IMG/VR virus record: IMGVR_UViG_3300046492_000606
Coordinates: 1-62,058 of that record
From: a virus
Strand: one strand, 5' to 3'
DNA: 62,058 bases
Each line of letters opens with the position of its first letter. The stretch's first letter is position 1. The translations under genes were made by a program, and so were the position numbers. The notes under the pieces were generated by a model, which searched no databases, had not been told where the DNA came from, and worked only from the letters and a program-made list of their open reading frames with translations. This document shows, piece after piece, positions 48,016-55,788 of this stretch.

Positions 48016-51000
48016 TCACCCCAAATAGCCGAGTCGAACGCGCAGCACATTGTTTGCGTCGTAGACCGAAACGTTGAGAGAGTTGATCACCAGTCGACCT
48101 TGGCCAGGAACGACGCCGTTTATCTCAAGCGTTCCGTCCTTGTTCAGGATCCAGCCTTGCTGCCCGGCGATGTAGTTAGTTGAGCTGATGTAGTTACCGA
48201 TCTTGGCGTTTGTAATGGCTCCATCCATGATGAACGCCGAGTTCATGAACACTTGCCCCCCTTGCACCGCAAATGGAACCGCAATAGCGCCACCGGCGAT
48301 GGTGTTGACGATCGCGAATCGATCCGCGCTAACCAAGAACTGGCTTTGCAGACCTGCTCCCGTGTTTTCGATGCCAAGCCCGATTCCCGCCGCGACGTAC
48401 TGACCGTTCGCAGTGACCTGCATCTTCACCGACCACATGGTGCTGAGCTTGCCGGCGGTGTCCGCGTAGGCCGTGGCAGTCTGCTGAATGGCGGCGCTGT
48501 TCTGCTGAATGGCGCTTCCTTGCTGCTGAATCGCATCCCCATTCTGTTTGATTTCCGTTCCGTTTTGCCCAACCGTAACGCTCAGTTGGCTGATTTGAGT
48601 TGCGGTCGCTGAGTTCGCGGTGACTACCACCCGCTCCAACTCCGTAATATTCGCCGCATTAACCCCCAGATTGGCGTCCAGAGTTATCAAACGTTGCGCT
48701 GATGCCTCATCTGCCGATGCCCGAACCTTCGATTCCTGAGCGATGCTCGCGGTACTCGTCCATCCCCTCAATGCATCGGCCATTCCACCCTCGACATCGT
48801 CGTCTCGCGACGATGCTCGAAGCGCCTCAAACGCGGTTGCCTGCGCGGACACCACACCATCCAGCTCCGTAATTTCGGCGGTATTGGTAGCGACCTGCTG
48901 GGCAAGTCCGTTTGCCGTCTCAACGGTCTGGCCAACGTCCAGCCAATAGAGCGGATTCGGCGGTGGCGTATTGGCCGGTACCGGGCCGGTCGCCTGATAG
49001 ATGCGCTTGCCCTGAATGACCAGGTCGTACTCAACGTAGGTCGCATCCGGGTCGTAACCCTTCAGCCCGTCGAGTGCATCGATCTGCGCCTGCAATCCCG
49101 GGATCTTTTCGATCTCGGCCAGTAAGTCCTCACCGAGTTCTGTCTCGGTAATCTGACCCTTGATCATTTCCAGAATGTCACTGGCGTTCGAGCTGGACTG
49201 GCCCTGCACTCCCAAGCCAATCGGATACCACGGCCCGATGTTTCCGATCTTGTCGACGATGCGACCCCAGAAGTACAAGGTCACGCCGCCAGCCAAGCCG
49301 AGCATCGAGAAATCGCTTTGCGGATAGGACAAGTCCGTCAGTTTGGTCGCTGCCTCCAGGTTGGTTGTCGGCCCGTACCAGATTTCCGTCCGCTGGCTGT
49401 CTTCAGCGCCAGCTGGGAAGCCCCACTTCAGATAGATGCCGAACAGCAATGGCGTGGCCGTCAGGTAGCTGAGCGCAGGCGGGAGTCCGTTCTTCCCTTT
49501 CAGGTTGGTCAGAATCGAGTTGCGCCACTGCGACGAGATATCGTAAGCGCTGACAGCGCGCACGCGAGCAACGTAGGCGCCGGCATATATACCGACCACG
49601 TCGACATTCGTCATACCGGTGCGCTGCACCTTGATCCAGTTGCCGCTGTCCTTGCGCCACTCCACGTCGTAGCCGACCGCGCCATCAACAGCGGGCCAAC
49701 TGATGGTCATGGTGGCCACGGCCAGACCTTGAACGACCGACGACGTCGACGCGAGAGCAACGCTGGCCGGCGCCGGTACCACGGTGATCGGAATGACGCT
49801 GATCGGGCGTTCCTCCAGCCGCGCGCCCGTGTCGATGTAAGCGAATTTGCTCGGCTCGAACTGCAGCGCGCTGATCTCGAAATCGCCCTCGGTTGTGCGC
49901 TTGGTGCGCAGCACCCGGTACAGCGGGATCGCCAGATCGTCTGCGTCCAACGCCCATTGCAGCTGTGCGATCGGTGGTTCGCTGTATGCGACAGTCAACG
50001 TCACTGCGCGGCCGTTTACGCTATGCACGGTGCGGCCTTCGGCGCGGCCGCCAGGCAGGTTGATGATCAGACGATCACCGGCCTTGGCCTGGGTGTCGCG
50101 ATCAAGCGTAATTACCCGGCCGGCCGCCTTAGAGATTCGGCCGCCGACTTCACGCCCCGCGAGCAGTGAATCGGCCACAGGGATGATGTGTCCAGGCAGC
50201 GGGATGACGCCTTCCATACCGGTCTTGAACGAGACGGTGCGGTCTTGGTTGTTGCTGAGGATTGCCCACTTGCCGCGACGCTGCGCCTCGGACGCGCGTG
50301 TGCAACCAATGGCGCTCAGCTCGGTAGGTCGATCACCATAGCGACGTTGCAGATCCAGATCGGCAAACGGAATGACGTCGGTGTCGTAGTTGTTCGCGGG
50401 GTTGTCGTAGCTGACCAGAGCTCGGGTGTAACGGGTTTTCGCCGAGGCGCTGCCGTAGGAGAACTTGCCGTCGATGACGTTCGAGCGGGTGAAGACGTAA
50501 TCGATGTCCTGCGCGCGCGGCATGTCGGCTTGCATCACCAGTTGACCTTGAGCCCAATAGGTCATGCCTCGGTAGATCGCCGAGATGTCACGCAGCAGCG
50601 ACCAAGCATCAGCCTTGCCTTGCAGGTTCATGTCGCAAAGGAAACGCGGCTCGGTACCGCCAAGTCCGTTCGGCACCAACTGATCGCAGTACTGCGCGAT
50701 CCGGTACAACTCCCACTTGTCGACCATGAACGGCTTGATGCGTTTGCCCAAACCGAAACGGTCTTCAGTGCACACCCCGTAGGTGATCCACGCGGCGTTA
50801 TTCGTCCACGCCGACTTCATCGAGCCGTCCCATGTGCCGGTGTACGTGCGCTGCACGGGATCGTAATTGCTAGGCACCATCCAACGGCGTGCCTTGCACT
50901 TCACGGTCACGGCCGGGATGTTGGTGAACTGTTCGGCGTCGAACTCGATGTAAAGCAGCGCGGTGTTCGGGTACCGCAGCTTGGCGTCGATCACCTCGGT

Positions 51001-51642
51001 ATAACCGGCCACCAGCATGGTGTCAGCGATCTTGTTGCTGTTCTGGTTCGGCGTCAGGCGGCGCACTCGGATCTGCCAGCCCGTGGTTGCTTCGGGCAAA
51101 TCGATACGGCGCGATCGCTCGTAGCGCGTGGTGGTCTTGCCGTCGACCGCGTCCACCAGCACCTGCTGATAGGCGCCGCCATCGGTGGCCACGTCGATTG
51201 CATACTCGATGCGGTACCCGCCAACATTGCCTTCGTCATCTGCCCGTTGCAGCGCCGGCCATGCCAAACGCATGCGCACCGCCGACAATTGTGTGTTGCT
51301 GATGGATCGCACCCACGGCGAATCGCTGCGGAGTTCGATGTTCAGCGATGTCTCGTTCTCCACGGACGGAATGCCCGGGATGTAAGTTTGATCCACGGAG
51401 CCCGCGCGCCAGTCCCATTTCACATTGGGGAAGTTGTAGTTGCCGCTGGCATCGCGGATCGGCGTGTTGTCCAGGTAGATGTCGTAGTCGGTCGGGATCT
51501 CGTCGAACTCACCCTCACCCACCGCGATCAGCAGCTTCGCCAAGTTGGTCGAGCGCAGGCTGTCGCTGGCTTCGACCGGAGATTTCGGCTTGCTGCTACC
51601 GCCCTTCTCGCCGTGGATCTCGATCTGTTCTGCTGCGCCCAT
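48016..51642 (-). CDS. Tail tip host specificity protein J
   Basis: The 1208-residue protein has the gpJ layout. The N-terminal J domain contains SLRSTNLAKLLIAVGEGEFD and IYLDNTPIRD. Two or more fibronectin type III-like segments lie around residues 620-790. The C-terminal part is DUF1983-like, with short NGxAIQQ repeats and WSVKMQVTANGQYVAAGIGL. It forms the central fibre that recognises the host. GGAGGAAAGC precedes ATG 51642. Confidence 0.92.
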   Translation of the reverse strand: MGAAEQIEIHGEKGGSSKPKSPVEASDSLRSTNLAKLLIAVGEGEFDEIPTDYDIYLDNTPIRDASGNYNFPNVKWDWRAGSVDQTYIPGIPSVENETSLNIELRSDSPWVRSISNTQLSAVRMRLAWPALQRADDEGNVGGYRIEYAIDVATDGGAYQQVLVDAVDGKTTTRYERSRRIDLPEATTGWQIRVRRLTPNQNSNKIADTMLVAGYTEVIDAKLRYPNTALLYIEFDAEQFTNIPAVTVKCKARRWMVPSNYDPVQRTYTGTWDGSMKSAWTNNAAWITYGVCTEDRFGLGKRIKPFMVDKWELYRIAQYCDQLVPNGLGGTEPRFLCDMNLQGKADAWSLLRDISAIYRGMTYWAQGQLVMQADMPRAQDIDYVFTRSNVIDGKFSYGSASAKTRYTRALVSYDNPANNYDTDVIPFADLDLQRRYGDRPTELSAIGCTRASEAQRRGKWAILSNNQDRTVSFKTGMEGVIPLPGHIIPVADSLLAGREVGGRISKAAGRVITLDRDTQAKAGDRLIINLPGGRAEGRTVHSVNGRAVTLTVAYSEPPIAQLQWALDADDLAIPLYRVLRTKRTTEGDFEISALQFEPSKFAYIDTGARLEERPISVIPITVVPAPASVALASTSSVVQGLAVATMTISWPAVDGAVGYDVEWRKDSGNWIKVQRTGMTNVDVVGIYAGAYVARVRAVSAYDISSQWRNSILTNLKGKNGLPPALSYLTATPLLFGIYLKWGFPAGAEDSQRTEIWYGPTTNLEAATKLTDLSYPQSDFSMLGLAGGVTLYFWGRIVDKIGNIGPWYPIGLGVQGQSSSNASDILEMIKGQITETELGEDLLAEIEKIPGLQAQIDALDGLKGYDPDATYVEYDLVIQGKRIYQATGPVPANTPPPNPLYWLDVGQTVETANGLAQQVATNTAEITELDGVVSAQATAFEALRASSRDDDVEGGMADALRGWTSTASIAQESKVRASADEASAQRLITLDANLGVNAANITELERVVVTANSATATQISQLSVTVGQNGTEIKQNGDAIQQQGSAIQQNSAAIQQTATAYADTAGKLSTMWSVKMQVTANGQYVAAGIGLGIENTGAGLQSQFLVSADRFAIVNTIAGGAIAVPFAVQGGQVFMNSAFIMDGAITNAKIGNYISSTNYIAGQQGWILNKDGTLEINGVVPGQGRLVINSLNVSVYDANNVLRVRLGYLG

Positions 51643-51658
51643 GCTTTCCTCCAGGCAT

Positions 51659-51681
51659 AAAAAAACCGCCTCTCGGGCGGC
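51659..51681 (-). terminator. Intrinsic terminator between I and J
   Basis: On the minus strand CCGCC-CGAGA-GGCGG is followed by seven T, just ahead of the J gene. It lies within a co-oriented late operon, so read-through is required. Confidence 0.75.
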
Positions 51682-51699
51682 TGTCGTGCTGCTGTCTGC

Positions 51700-52314
51700 T
51701 TACACCTTGTCTTCGGCCATGATCGAGGCCGAGATGATCATTCCACCCCACCGGCGTTCGCCGATGCAGATTGGTACCGGGTTACCGCTGGCCGTTGTGT
51801 TCTTGGCGCTGCCGAAGGCGTAGGACGGCGCGTTTTCTGGGGAGGCGCTTTGCGACAACCCTTTTGCTTGGGGGCTGAGCATTTGGATAACGCCGCCGGC
51901 GGTCGAGGCGATACCTGCGGCATACAGCGCGGATACCGCTGGCCCGGAAAACGCACCGAACGGGTTGAAGTAAGCAAGAGCGATCAGTACGGCCCCAACC
52001 ACTGTTTGCAGTACCCCGGCTCTCTTGCTGCCCGAGATCACCGGAACAATCTTCAAAATCCTCGTGCCGGATAAGCCGAGCTCGCTGAGTCCTGCGTTTT
52101 TGCCGTTTCGATAAATTGCAAAGCGCATCCCAAGTCGATCAAGCCTTTTGATTTCCTCCTGGAATCCCGCAAGGATGACGCTGAGCGCTCTGAAGACCTC
52201 TGTCGCTTGGCCTGAATCCAGCAGCAAGTGATGGACTTCACCAAATTTGCTCGCGAGCTGCCTCGTTAGGAGAACCCGAGTTCTGGGTGTGTAATGCGCA
52301 ACTGTGGCCGCCAT
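51700..52314 (-). CDS. Tail assembly protein I
   Basis: The 204-residue protein has the lambda gpI layout. A ubiquitin-like N-terminal part (DSGQATEVFRALSVILAGFQ) is followed by a hydrophobic Gly/Ala-rich segment (VVGAVLIALAYFNPFGAFSG). The C-terminus contains NPVPICIGERRWGGMIIS. It works with K and J in building the tail tip. It lies between two terminator-like hairpins. Confidence 0.88.
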   Translation of the reverse strand: MAATVAHYTPRTRVLLTRQLASKFGEVHHLLLDSGQATEVFRALSVILAGFQEEIKRLDRLGMRFAIYRNGKNAGLSELGLSGTRILKIVPVISGSKRAGVLQTVVGAVLIALAYFNPFGAFSGPAVSALYAAGIASTAGGVIQMLSPQAKGLSQSASPENAPSYAFGSAKNTTASGNPVPICIGERRWGGMIISASIMAEDKV

Positions 52315-52331
52315 GCTGTACTCCGGGCAAT

Positions 52332-52352
52332 AAAAAACCGCCCTTGGGCGGC
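52332..52352 (-). terminator. Intrinsic terminator between the lipoprotein gene and I
   Basis: On the minus strand CCGCC-CAAG-GGCGG is followed by TTTTTT. It could end the moron transcript while the late transcript reads through under antitermination. Confidence 0.75.
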
Positions 52353-52369
52353 TTGAAAAAAAATGGTCA

Positions 52370-52726
52370 CTATCGGGAGCAATTCCTAACTACATCGGTA
52401 ACGCTCGAGGATGGATCCTGCCAGGTTCGAAAGAAGTGGTAAGCAACTGCAGACCCGCTCGGAGTCGGTGTTACGTCAGCGACATGCCAAGGTGATTCTG
52501 GGTTCGGTGCGATGACCGAATATTTTTCACCGGAAGTCTGCAAGACCCCTCCTACGCTACCGCCGATCAACGAGGTGCCTTGCCAACCATCACGGATGCA
52601 TTCGGCCACATGTTTCGCGGACTGACTTGAAGACATCTTCACGATGGGGGGATTATTCCGAATGTCGTTCGTGGTTGCGCACGCCGCCAACAGCGCTACC
52701 GCCAGTGTCCCTATGAAAATCCGCAT
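52370..52726 (-). CDS. Phage-encoded lipoprotein (moron)
   Basis: The 118-residue protein has a lipoprotein signal peptide with the lipobox LLAAC (Cys about residue 16). The mature part carries two further Cys, in AECIRDGW and VVRNCSR, that may form a disulfide. It is inserted between tail genes K and I, with its own ribosome site AAGGAG and a following terminator. Phage lipoproteins such as T5 Llp and phi80 Cor-like proteins block receptors against superinfection. That role here is inferred. Confidence 0.75.
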   Translation of the reverse strand: MRIFIGTLAVALLAACATTNDIRNNPPIVKMSSSQSAKHVAECIRDGWQGTSLIGGSVGGVLQTSGEKYSVIAPNPESPWHVADVTPTPSGSAVAYHFFRTWQDPSSSVTDVVRNCSR

Positions 52727-52728
52727 GT

Positions 52729-53052
52729 TTACTCCTTAAAGTTGGCGCTGAAGGTGAAAAAATAGAACGAGATCTTCTCGTTTTCAAAATCCCTCAGTTC
52801 GTACCGGATCCTGTCCAGACCGTCATCGATGCGAGTCACGACGACGTCCATGAATTGGGTTAGCCCGCCACCGAAGCCGCTTAGCTTTAGTGCGCTCACG
52901 TCATGAAAAACAGCCGTGACACCCTCGGCTTCTGGATCATCGGCGGAAGACATGGTCAGCGTGAGGTTGAATTTGAAATCCACCATTTCGAGCTGCATCG
53001 AAGCAACGCAGTTGTTCTCGAAAAAAAGCTCGTTGAGGCGAGACAGTTCCAT
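52729..53052 (-). CDS. Hypothetical moron protein
   Basis: The 107-residue protein is acidic and beta-rich (LEMVDFKFNLTLTMSSADDP, EKISFYFFTFSANF). No domain is recognised. Its stop overlaps the ribosome site of the lipoprotein gene, so the two are probably co-expressed. GAGG lies six bases before ATG 53052. Confidence 0.6.
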   Translation of the reverse strand: MELSRLNELFFENNCVASMQLEMVDFKFNLTLTMSSADDPEAEGVTAVFHDVSALKLSGFGGGLTQFMDVVVTRIDDGLDRIRYELRDFENEKISFYFFTFSANFKE

Positions 53053-53239
53053 TTACAACCTCGAGGACAAATTAGGTGGTGCACTCACCGCAGCCAACGC
53101 TCCTACGATCAATTTCATGCAGGTCACTCCTCCGGGAAAGCTGCAAGATTACACCGGAACGACGCTGTACGAATCCCCAGTAACGCCCCGCCCAGATTCA
53201 GGAGTAGCGTTTGGCCTTCATCACAGCCAAGGTGCGGTC

Positions 53240-53485
53240 ATGTCTACAAGAACCCCCGCGAAAAATCTCCCGGCTGATCCAAACAACTTTGGCTCAGTAT
53301 TTGGCTGGGCTGTGGTCGAAAAGTCACCGTGGAGGTTCATCGACATTTACGCCTCCCAAGATATAGCCGAGGCGGAAGCCAAGGCTCGCGGCCCGCGCTT
53401 CAGCATTGAATATGGGTCTCACCGCTTAGGCACAAGCTACTTTATCGGGGCGCTTACGCCTCCGCCGGCATCAGCCAAAAAATGA
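53240..53485 (+). CDS. Hypothetical plus-strand moron protein
   Basis: From ATG 53240, with AAGG seven bases upstream, the product has 81 residues. It contains FGWAVVEKSPWRFIDIYASQ and ends with a proline/lysine tail. The same frame is open further upstream (an ATG at 53117 is possible), but that part is less protein-like. It runs against the tail operon and shares its strand with the next small gene and a terminator, so it is an independent moron. Function unknown. Confidence 0.5.
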   Translation: MSTRTPAKNLPADPNNFGSVFGWAVVEKSPWRFIDIYASQDIAEAEAKARGPRFSIEYGSHRLGTSYFIGALTPPPASAKK

Positions 53486-53569
53486 AGTGAAGAATTCCCC
53501 AGTCCTTTGCCTGCAAGCCCAAGGACTGAGATTGCACCAATTTCGGCGCGTCAATGACCTGGAGGTCAA

Positions 53570-53818
53570 ATGGAACAGTTTTCCCCTTTCGAGCAAGGCT
53601 TACTGATGGCGCTGGTTTCAATATCTGCGACCATTCGAGCAACACCTGGTTTCGATGGCGAAGCACTCACCAAAGCCGCTCAATACTTCACTGATAATCC
53701 TGCGCAAGGCTGCGAGAGCGGAGCTGCGAAAACAGCTTACGAATGGCCGCTGAACATTCTGAAAACAGACTTGGCACAACTTCAGCAGATGCTCAACGCG
53801 GACAAGACCCGCAATTAA
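53570..53818 (+). CDS. Hypothetical plus-strand moron protein, 82 residues
   Basis: GGAGGTCAA precedes ATG 53570, a strong start. The helical product opens with MEQFSPFEQGLLMALVSISA and contains GCESGAAKTAYEWP. It is followed by a plus-strand terminator, completing a small independent unit within the minus-strand tail operon. It is probably expressed in the lysogen. Function unknown. Confidence 0.6.
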   Translation: MEQFSPFEQGLLMALVSISATIRATPGFDGEALTKAAQYFTDNPAQGCESGAAKTAYEWPLNILKTDLAQLQQMLNADKTRN

Positions 53819-53843
53819 GTTCTAATTTACCGCTCTTGGTCAG

Positions 53844-53875
53844 CCGCCAGACCGGTTCGCCGCTGGCGGTTTTTG
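53844..53875 (+). terminator. Terminator of the plus-strand morons
   Basis: CCGCCAG and CTGGCGG form a seven-base stem followed by TTTTT on the plus strand. It prevents moron transcripts from running antisense into K. Confidence 0.75.
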
Positions 53876-53925
53876 CTGCTGACTCGATTACGCTTTCCAT
53901 CGTTAACTCCAACGGCTGCGCCGCT

Positions 53926-54690
53926 TCATGTGATTGGTTGTGAGTCTTTGTGTCTGAGAATCAGGCGTGTCCGATCGAGCCAAGGCCCGCCGAAAACGAT
54001 GACCTCCGATGGCCGGCCGTAGAGGTGGTGCAGCAGGAACGGGCCGGGGCCGAATGTCGATGCGTCCTCGCCCGGTAACGCCGGATCGGCGCCGAGGAAA
54101 ATCCCGGCATGGTTCGGGTAAACCGTCCGCCCCACTTCCATCACAATCATGTCACCGCGTTGTGGCTGATCGACCCGGTAGAACCCGGCGGCCTCGTAGT
54201 TCGCCTCGTACAGGCTGGCGTTGTCCTTGCTCTCCCACCAGCCATCGGCGCGCTTGAAGGTTTCGAATTCCAGCCCCCACTCGCGCTTGTACCAATCGGC
54301 GCAGACCTGCCAGCAATCCCAGGCGCCGTGCACGAACGGTCGCTTCAACAGCGGAACGTCTCCGGACGGCATCACCGTTCGCAGATCACCCTCGGGCCAG
54401 CTGAGGATGTGCCACGGCATAGCCGTCGCCTCACACATGGCGAGATCGCGCGGTGAAGGGCGGCTGGAAGCGTCAGGATGCGAGTGCACGACGCCGATCA
54501 CCTCGCCGACGTCTTCGGCTGCGGCGTATTGCTCGGGGTCAATCCGGAACTCTTCGCTCGGCTCGGTCGAGACATTGTTGCAGGGAAAGTATTGCTGCTT
54601 GCGCCCGATCGCCAGCAGCAGCCCGCAGCACTCTTTTGGATACTCGGCGGCCGCATGTGCCTGGATCGCGTTCAATATGTGTTTGCGCAT
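53926..54690 (-). CDS. Tail assembly protein K (JAMM peptidase plus NlpC/P60)
   Basis: The 254-residue protein has an N-terminal JAB/JAMM domain with EVIGVVHSHPDASSRPS (His-x-His plus Asp in PRDLAMCE). Its C-terminal NlpC/P60 domain has Cys in HGAWDCWQVCADWY and His in PNHAGIFLG. Lambda gpK has this two-domain form and acts in tail tip assembly. It follows L with one base between. Confidence 0.9.
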   Translation of the reverse strand: MRKHILNAIQAHAAAEYPKECCGLLLAIGRKQQYFPCNNVSTEPSEEFRIDPEQYAAAEDVGEVIGVVHSHPDASSRPSPRDLAMCEATAMPWHILSWPEGDLRTVMPSGDVPLLKRPFVHGAWDCWQVCADWYKREWGLEFETFKRADGWWESKDNASLYEANYEAAGFYRVDQPQRGDMIVMEVGRTVYPNHAGIFLGADPALPGEDASTFGPGPFLLHHLYGRPSEVIVFGGPWLDRTRLILRHKDSQPIT

Positions 54691-54691
54691 A

Positions 54692-55441
54692 TCAGCTCCG
54701 TGCGATCAGGGAAACGGCCGGGAAGCCGCCGAAAGGCAGCGGGTTGCCCTCGCCGAAGCGCGGGATGCAGCCCTTGCCCAAAGTGGCGTCGCACTCGTCC
54801 AGCTCGGGGTTATCGGTAACGATTCCGTCCTTGGTCACGTATGGTCCGGTGTAGCCGCAGTTCGGCCCGCGATATCCGCCGGTGAGGCACCAATGGCAAA
54901 GGGTTGTGGCCTGACGCCCAATCGACTCGTTACCGACGTCGCCCGGGCTGGCCAGCTCCCAACTGACGTTTTCCCCGTCCTCGTTCGTTTTCTGGTCGAT
55001 GTACCAGACCTCGATCGTCTCTTGGGTTGGGTCTGCTGTTGGATTGCCGGCCGGGAAGTTCGCCGCATCGAGGTAGCTGCCGAGCGTGTGCCGCATCGTC
55101 AGTTTGAACTCGAGCAGATCCTCGAACGCCAGACACAGCGCGGTGATGCGCCCGTTGACGTTGCCGACTGACAATGTGGGCCGTACCGCCGTACCGTCTC
55201 CATTCGCCTCGATGCCGTCAATCTGCATCGGCCAGGCGCTGTACTCGTTGCCCCGCCAGTAGATTGCTTTCGCCGGCAGTTGGTCAGCATCCGCGCCTGC
55301 GGCAATCAACTCAGCCGGGGTGTGCGGAATCGCGTGGCCGTGGAAGCGCAGAACATCTGCCCCATAGTCCGTGCCGTCCAATTCAAACAGCAGCACTTCG
55401 CTGCCAGGCTCGAGCACCTGGATATCACTAATCAGCGGCAT
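54692..55441 (-). CDS. Minor tail protein L
   Basis: The 249-residue protein matches lambda gpL. The N-terminal half is beta-rich, with ALCLAFEDLLEFKLTMRHTL. The C-terminal cysteine cluster is LCHWCLTGGYRGPNCGYTG plus two further Cys. In lambda these cysteines bind an iron-sulfur cluster. It lies between M and K as in lambda. Confidence 0.9.
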   Translation of the reverse strand: MPLISDIQVLEPGSEVLLFELDGTDYGADVLRFHGHAIPHTPAELIAAGADADQLPAKAIYWRGNEYSAWPMQIDGIEANGDGTAVRPTLSVGNVNGRITALCLAFEDLLEFKLTMRHTLGSYLDAANFPAGNPTADPTQETIEVWYIDQKTNEDGENVSWELASPGDVGNESIGRQATTLCHWCLTGGYRGPNCGYTGPYVTKDGIVTDNPELDECDATLGKGCIPRFGEGNPLPFGGFPAVSLIARS

Positions 55442-55449
55442 GTTTGCCC

Positions 55450-55788
55450 CTATGGTTGGAATGCCCGCTCAAACGTGGCGGTGAGTTTGAAGACCCCGCC
55501 CCCCATTGGTGTGGGAGCGGGATTTTTGCAGGTGAACAGCCCGAGCTCGCCGAGCGGCGTCGTCCAGAGAAACGCCTTTGCGCCAGCGTGCCGGTCGAGG
55601 AACTTCATAATCTCCAGCACCTTGGCTTTCTGGCCGGTGCACGTAATCGGATAGGAGTCCTCTTTGTTGTTCGGGCCATCGCCGACATTCTGGGCGTAGC
55701 CATTCCCGAACTTCGAGGAGCGCACCCGATAATTGATGTCGGGTGTTTCCCCGCGCTCGGTTGGCCAGGTGAATTTCTCGATGGCCAT
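55450..55788 (-). CDS. Minor tail protein M
   Basis: From ATG 55788, after GGGAGGGCCTG, the product has 112 residues. It carries FTWPTERGETPDINYRVRSS and KFLDRHAGAKAFLWTTP, typical of lambda gpM. The start overlaps the tape measure stop by one base. Confidence 0.88.
   Translation of the reverse strand: MAIEKFTWPTERGETPDINYRVRSSKFGNGYAQNVGDGPNNKEDSYPITCTGQKAKVLEIMKFLDRHAGAKAFLWTTPLGELGLFTCKNPAPTPMGGGVFKLTATFERAFQP

Noticed and set aside
50188-51660. A 490-codon plus-strand open frame opposite gene J
   Set aside because: It mirrors the J coding sequence and has no start signal or recognisable domain.
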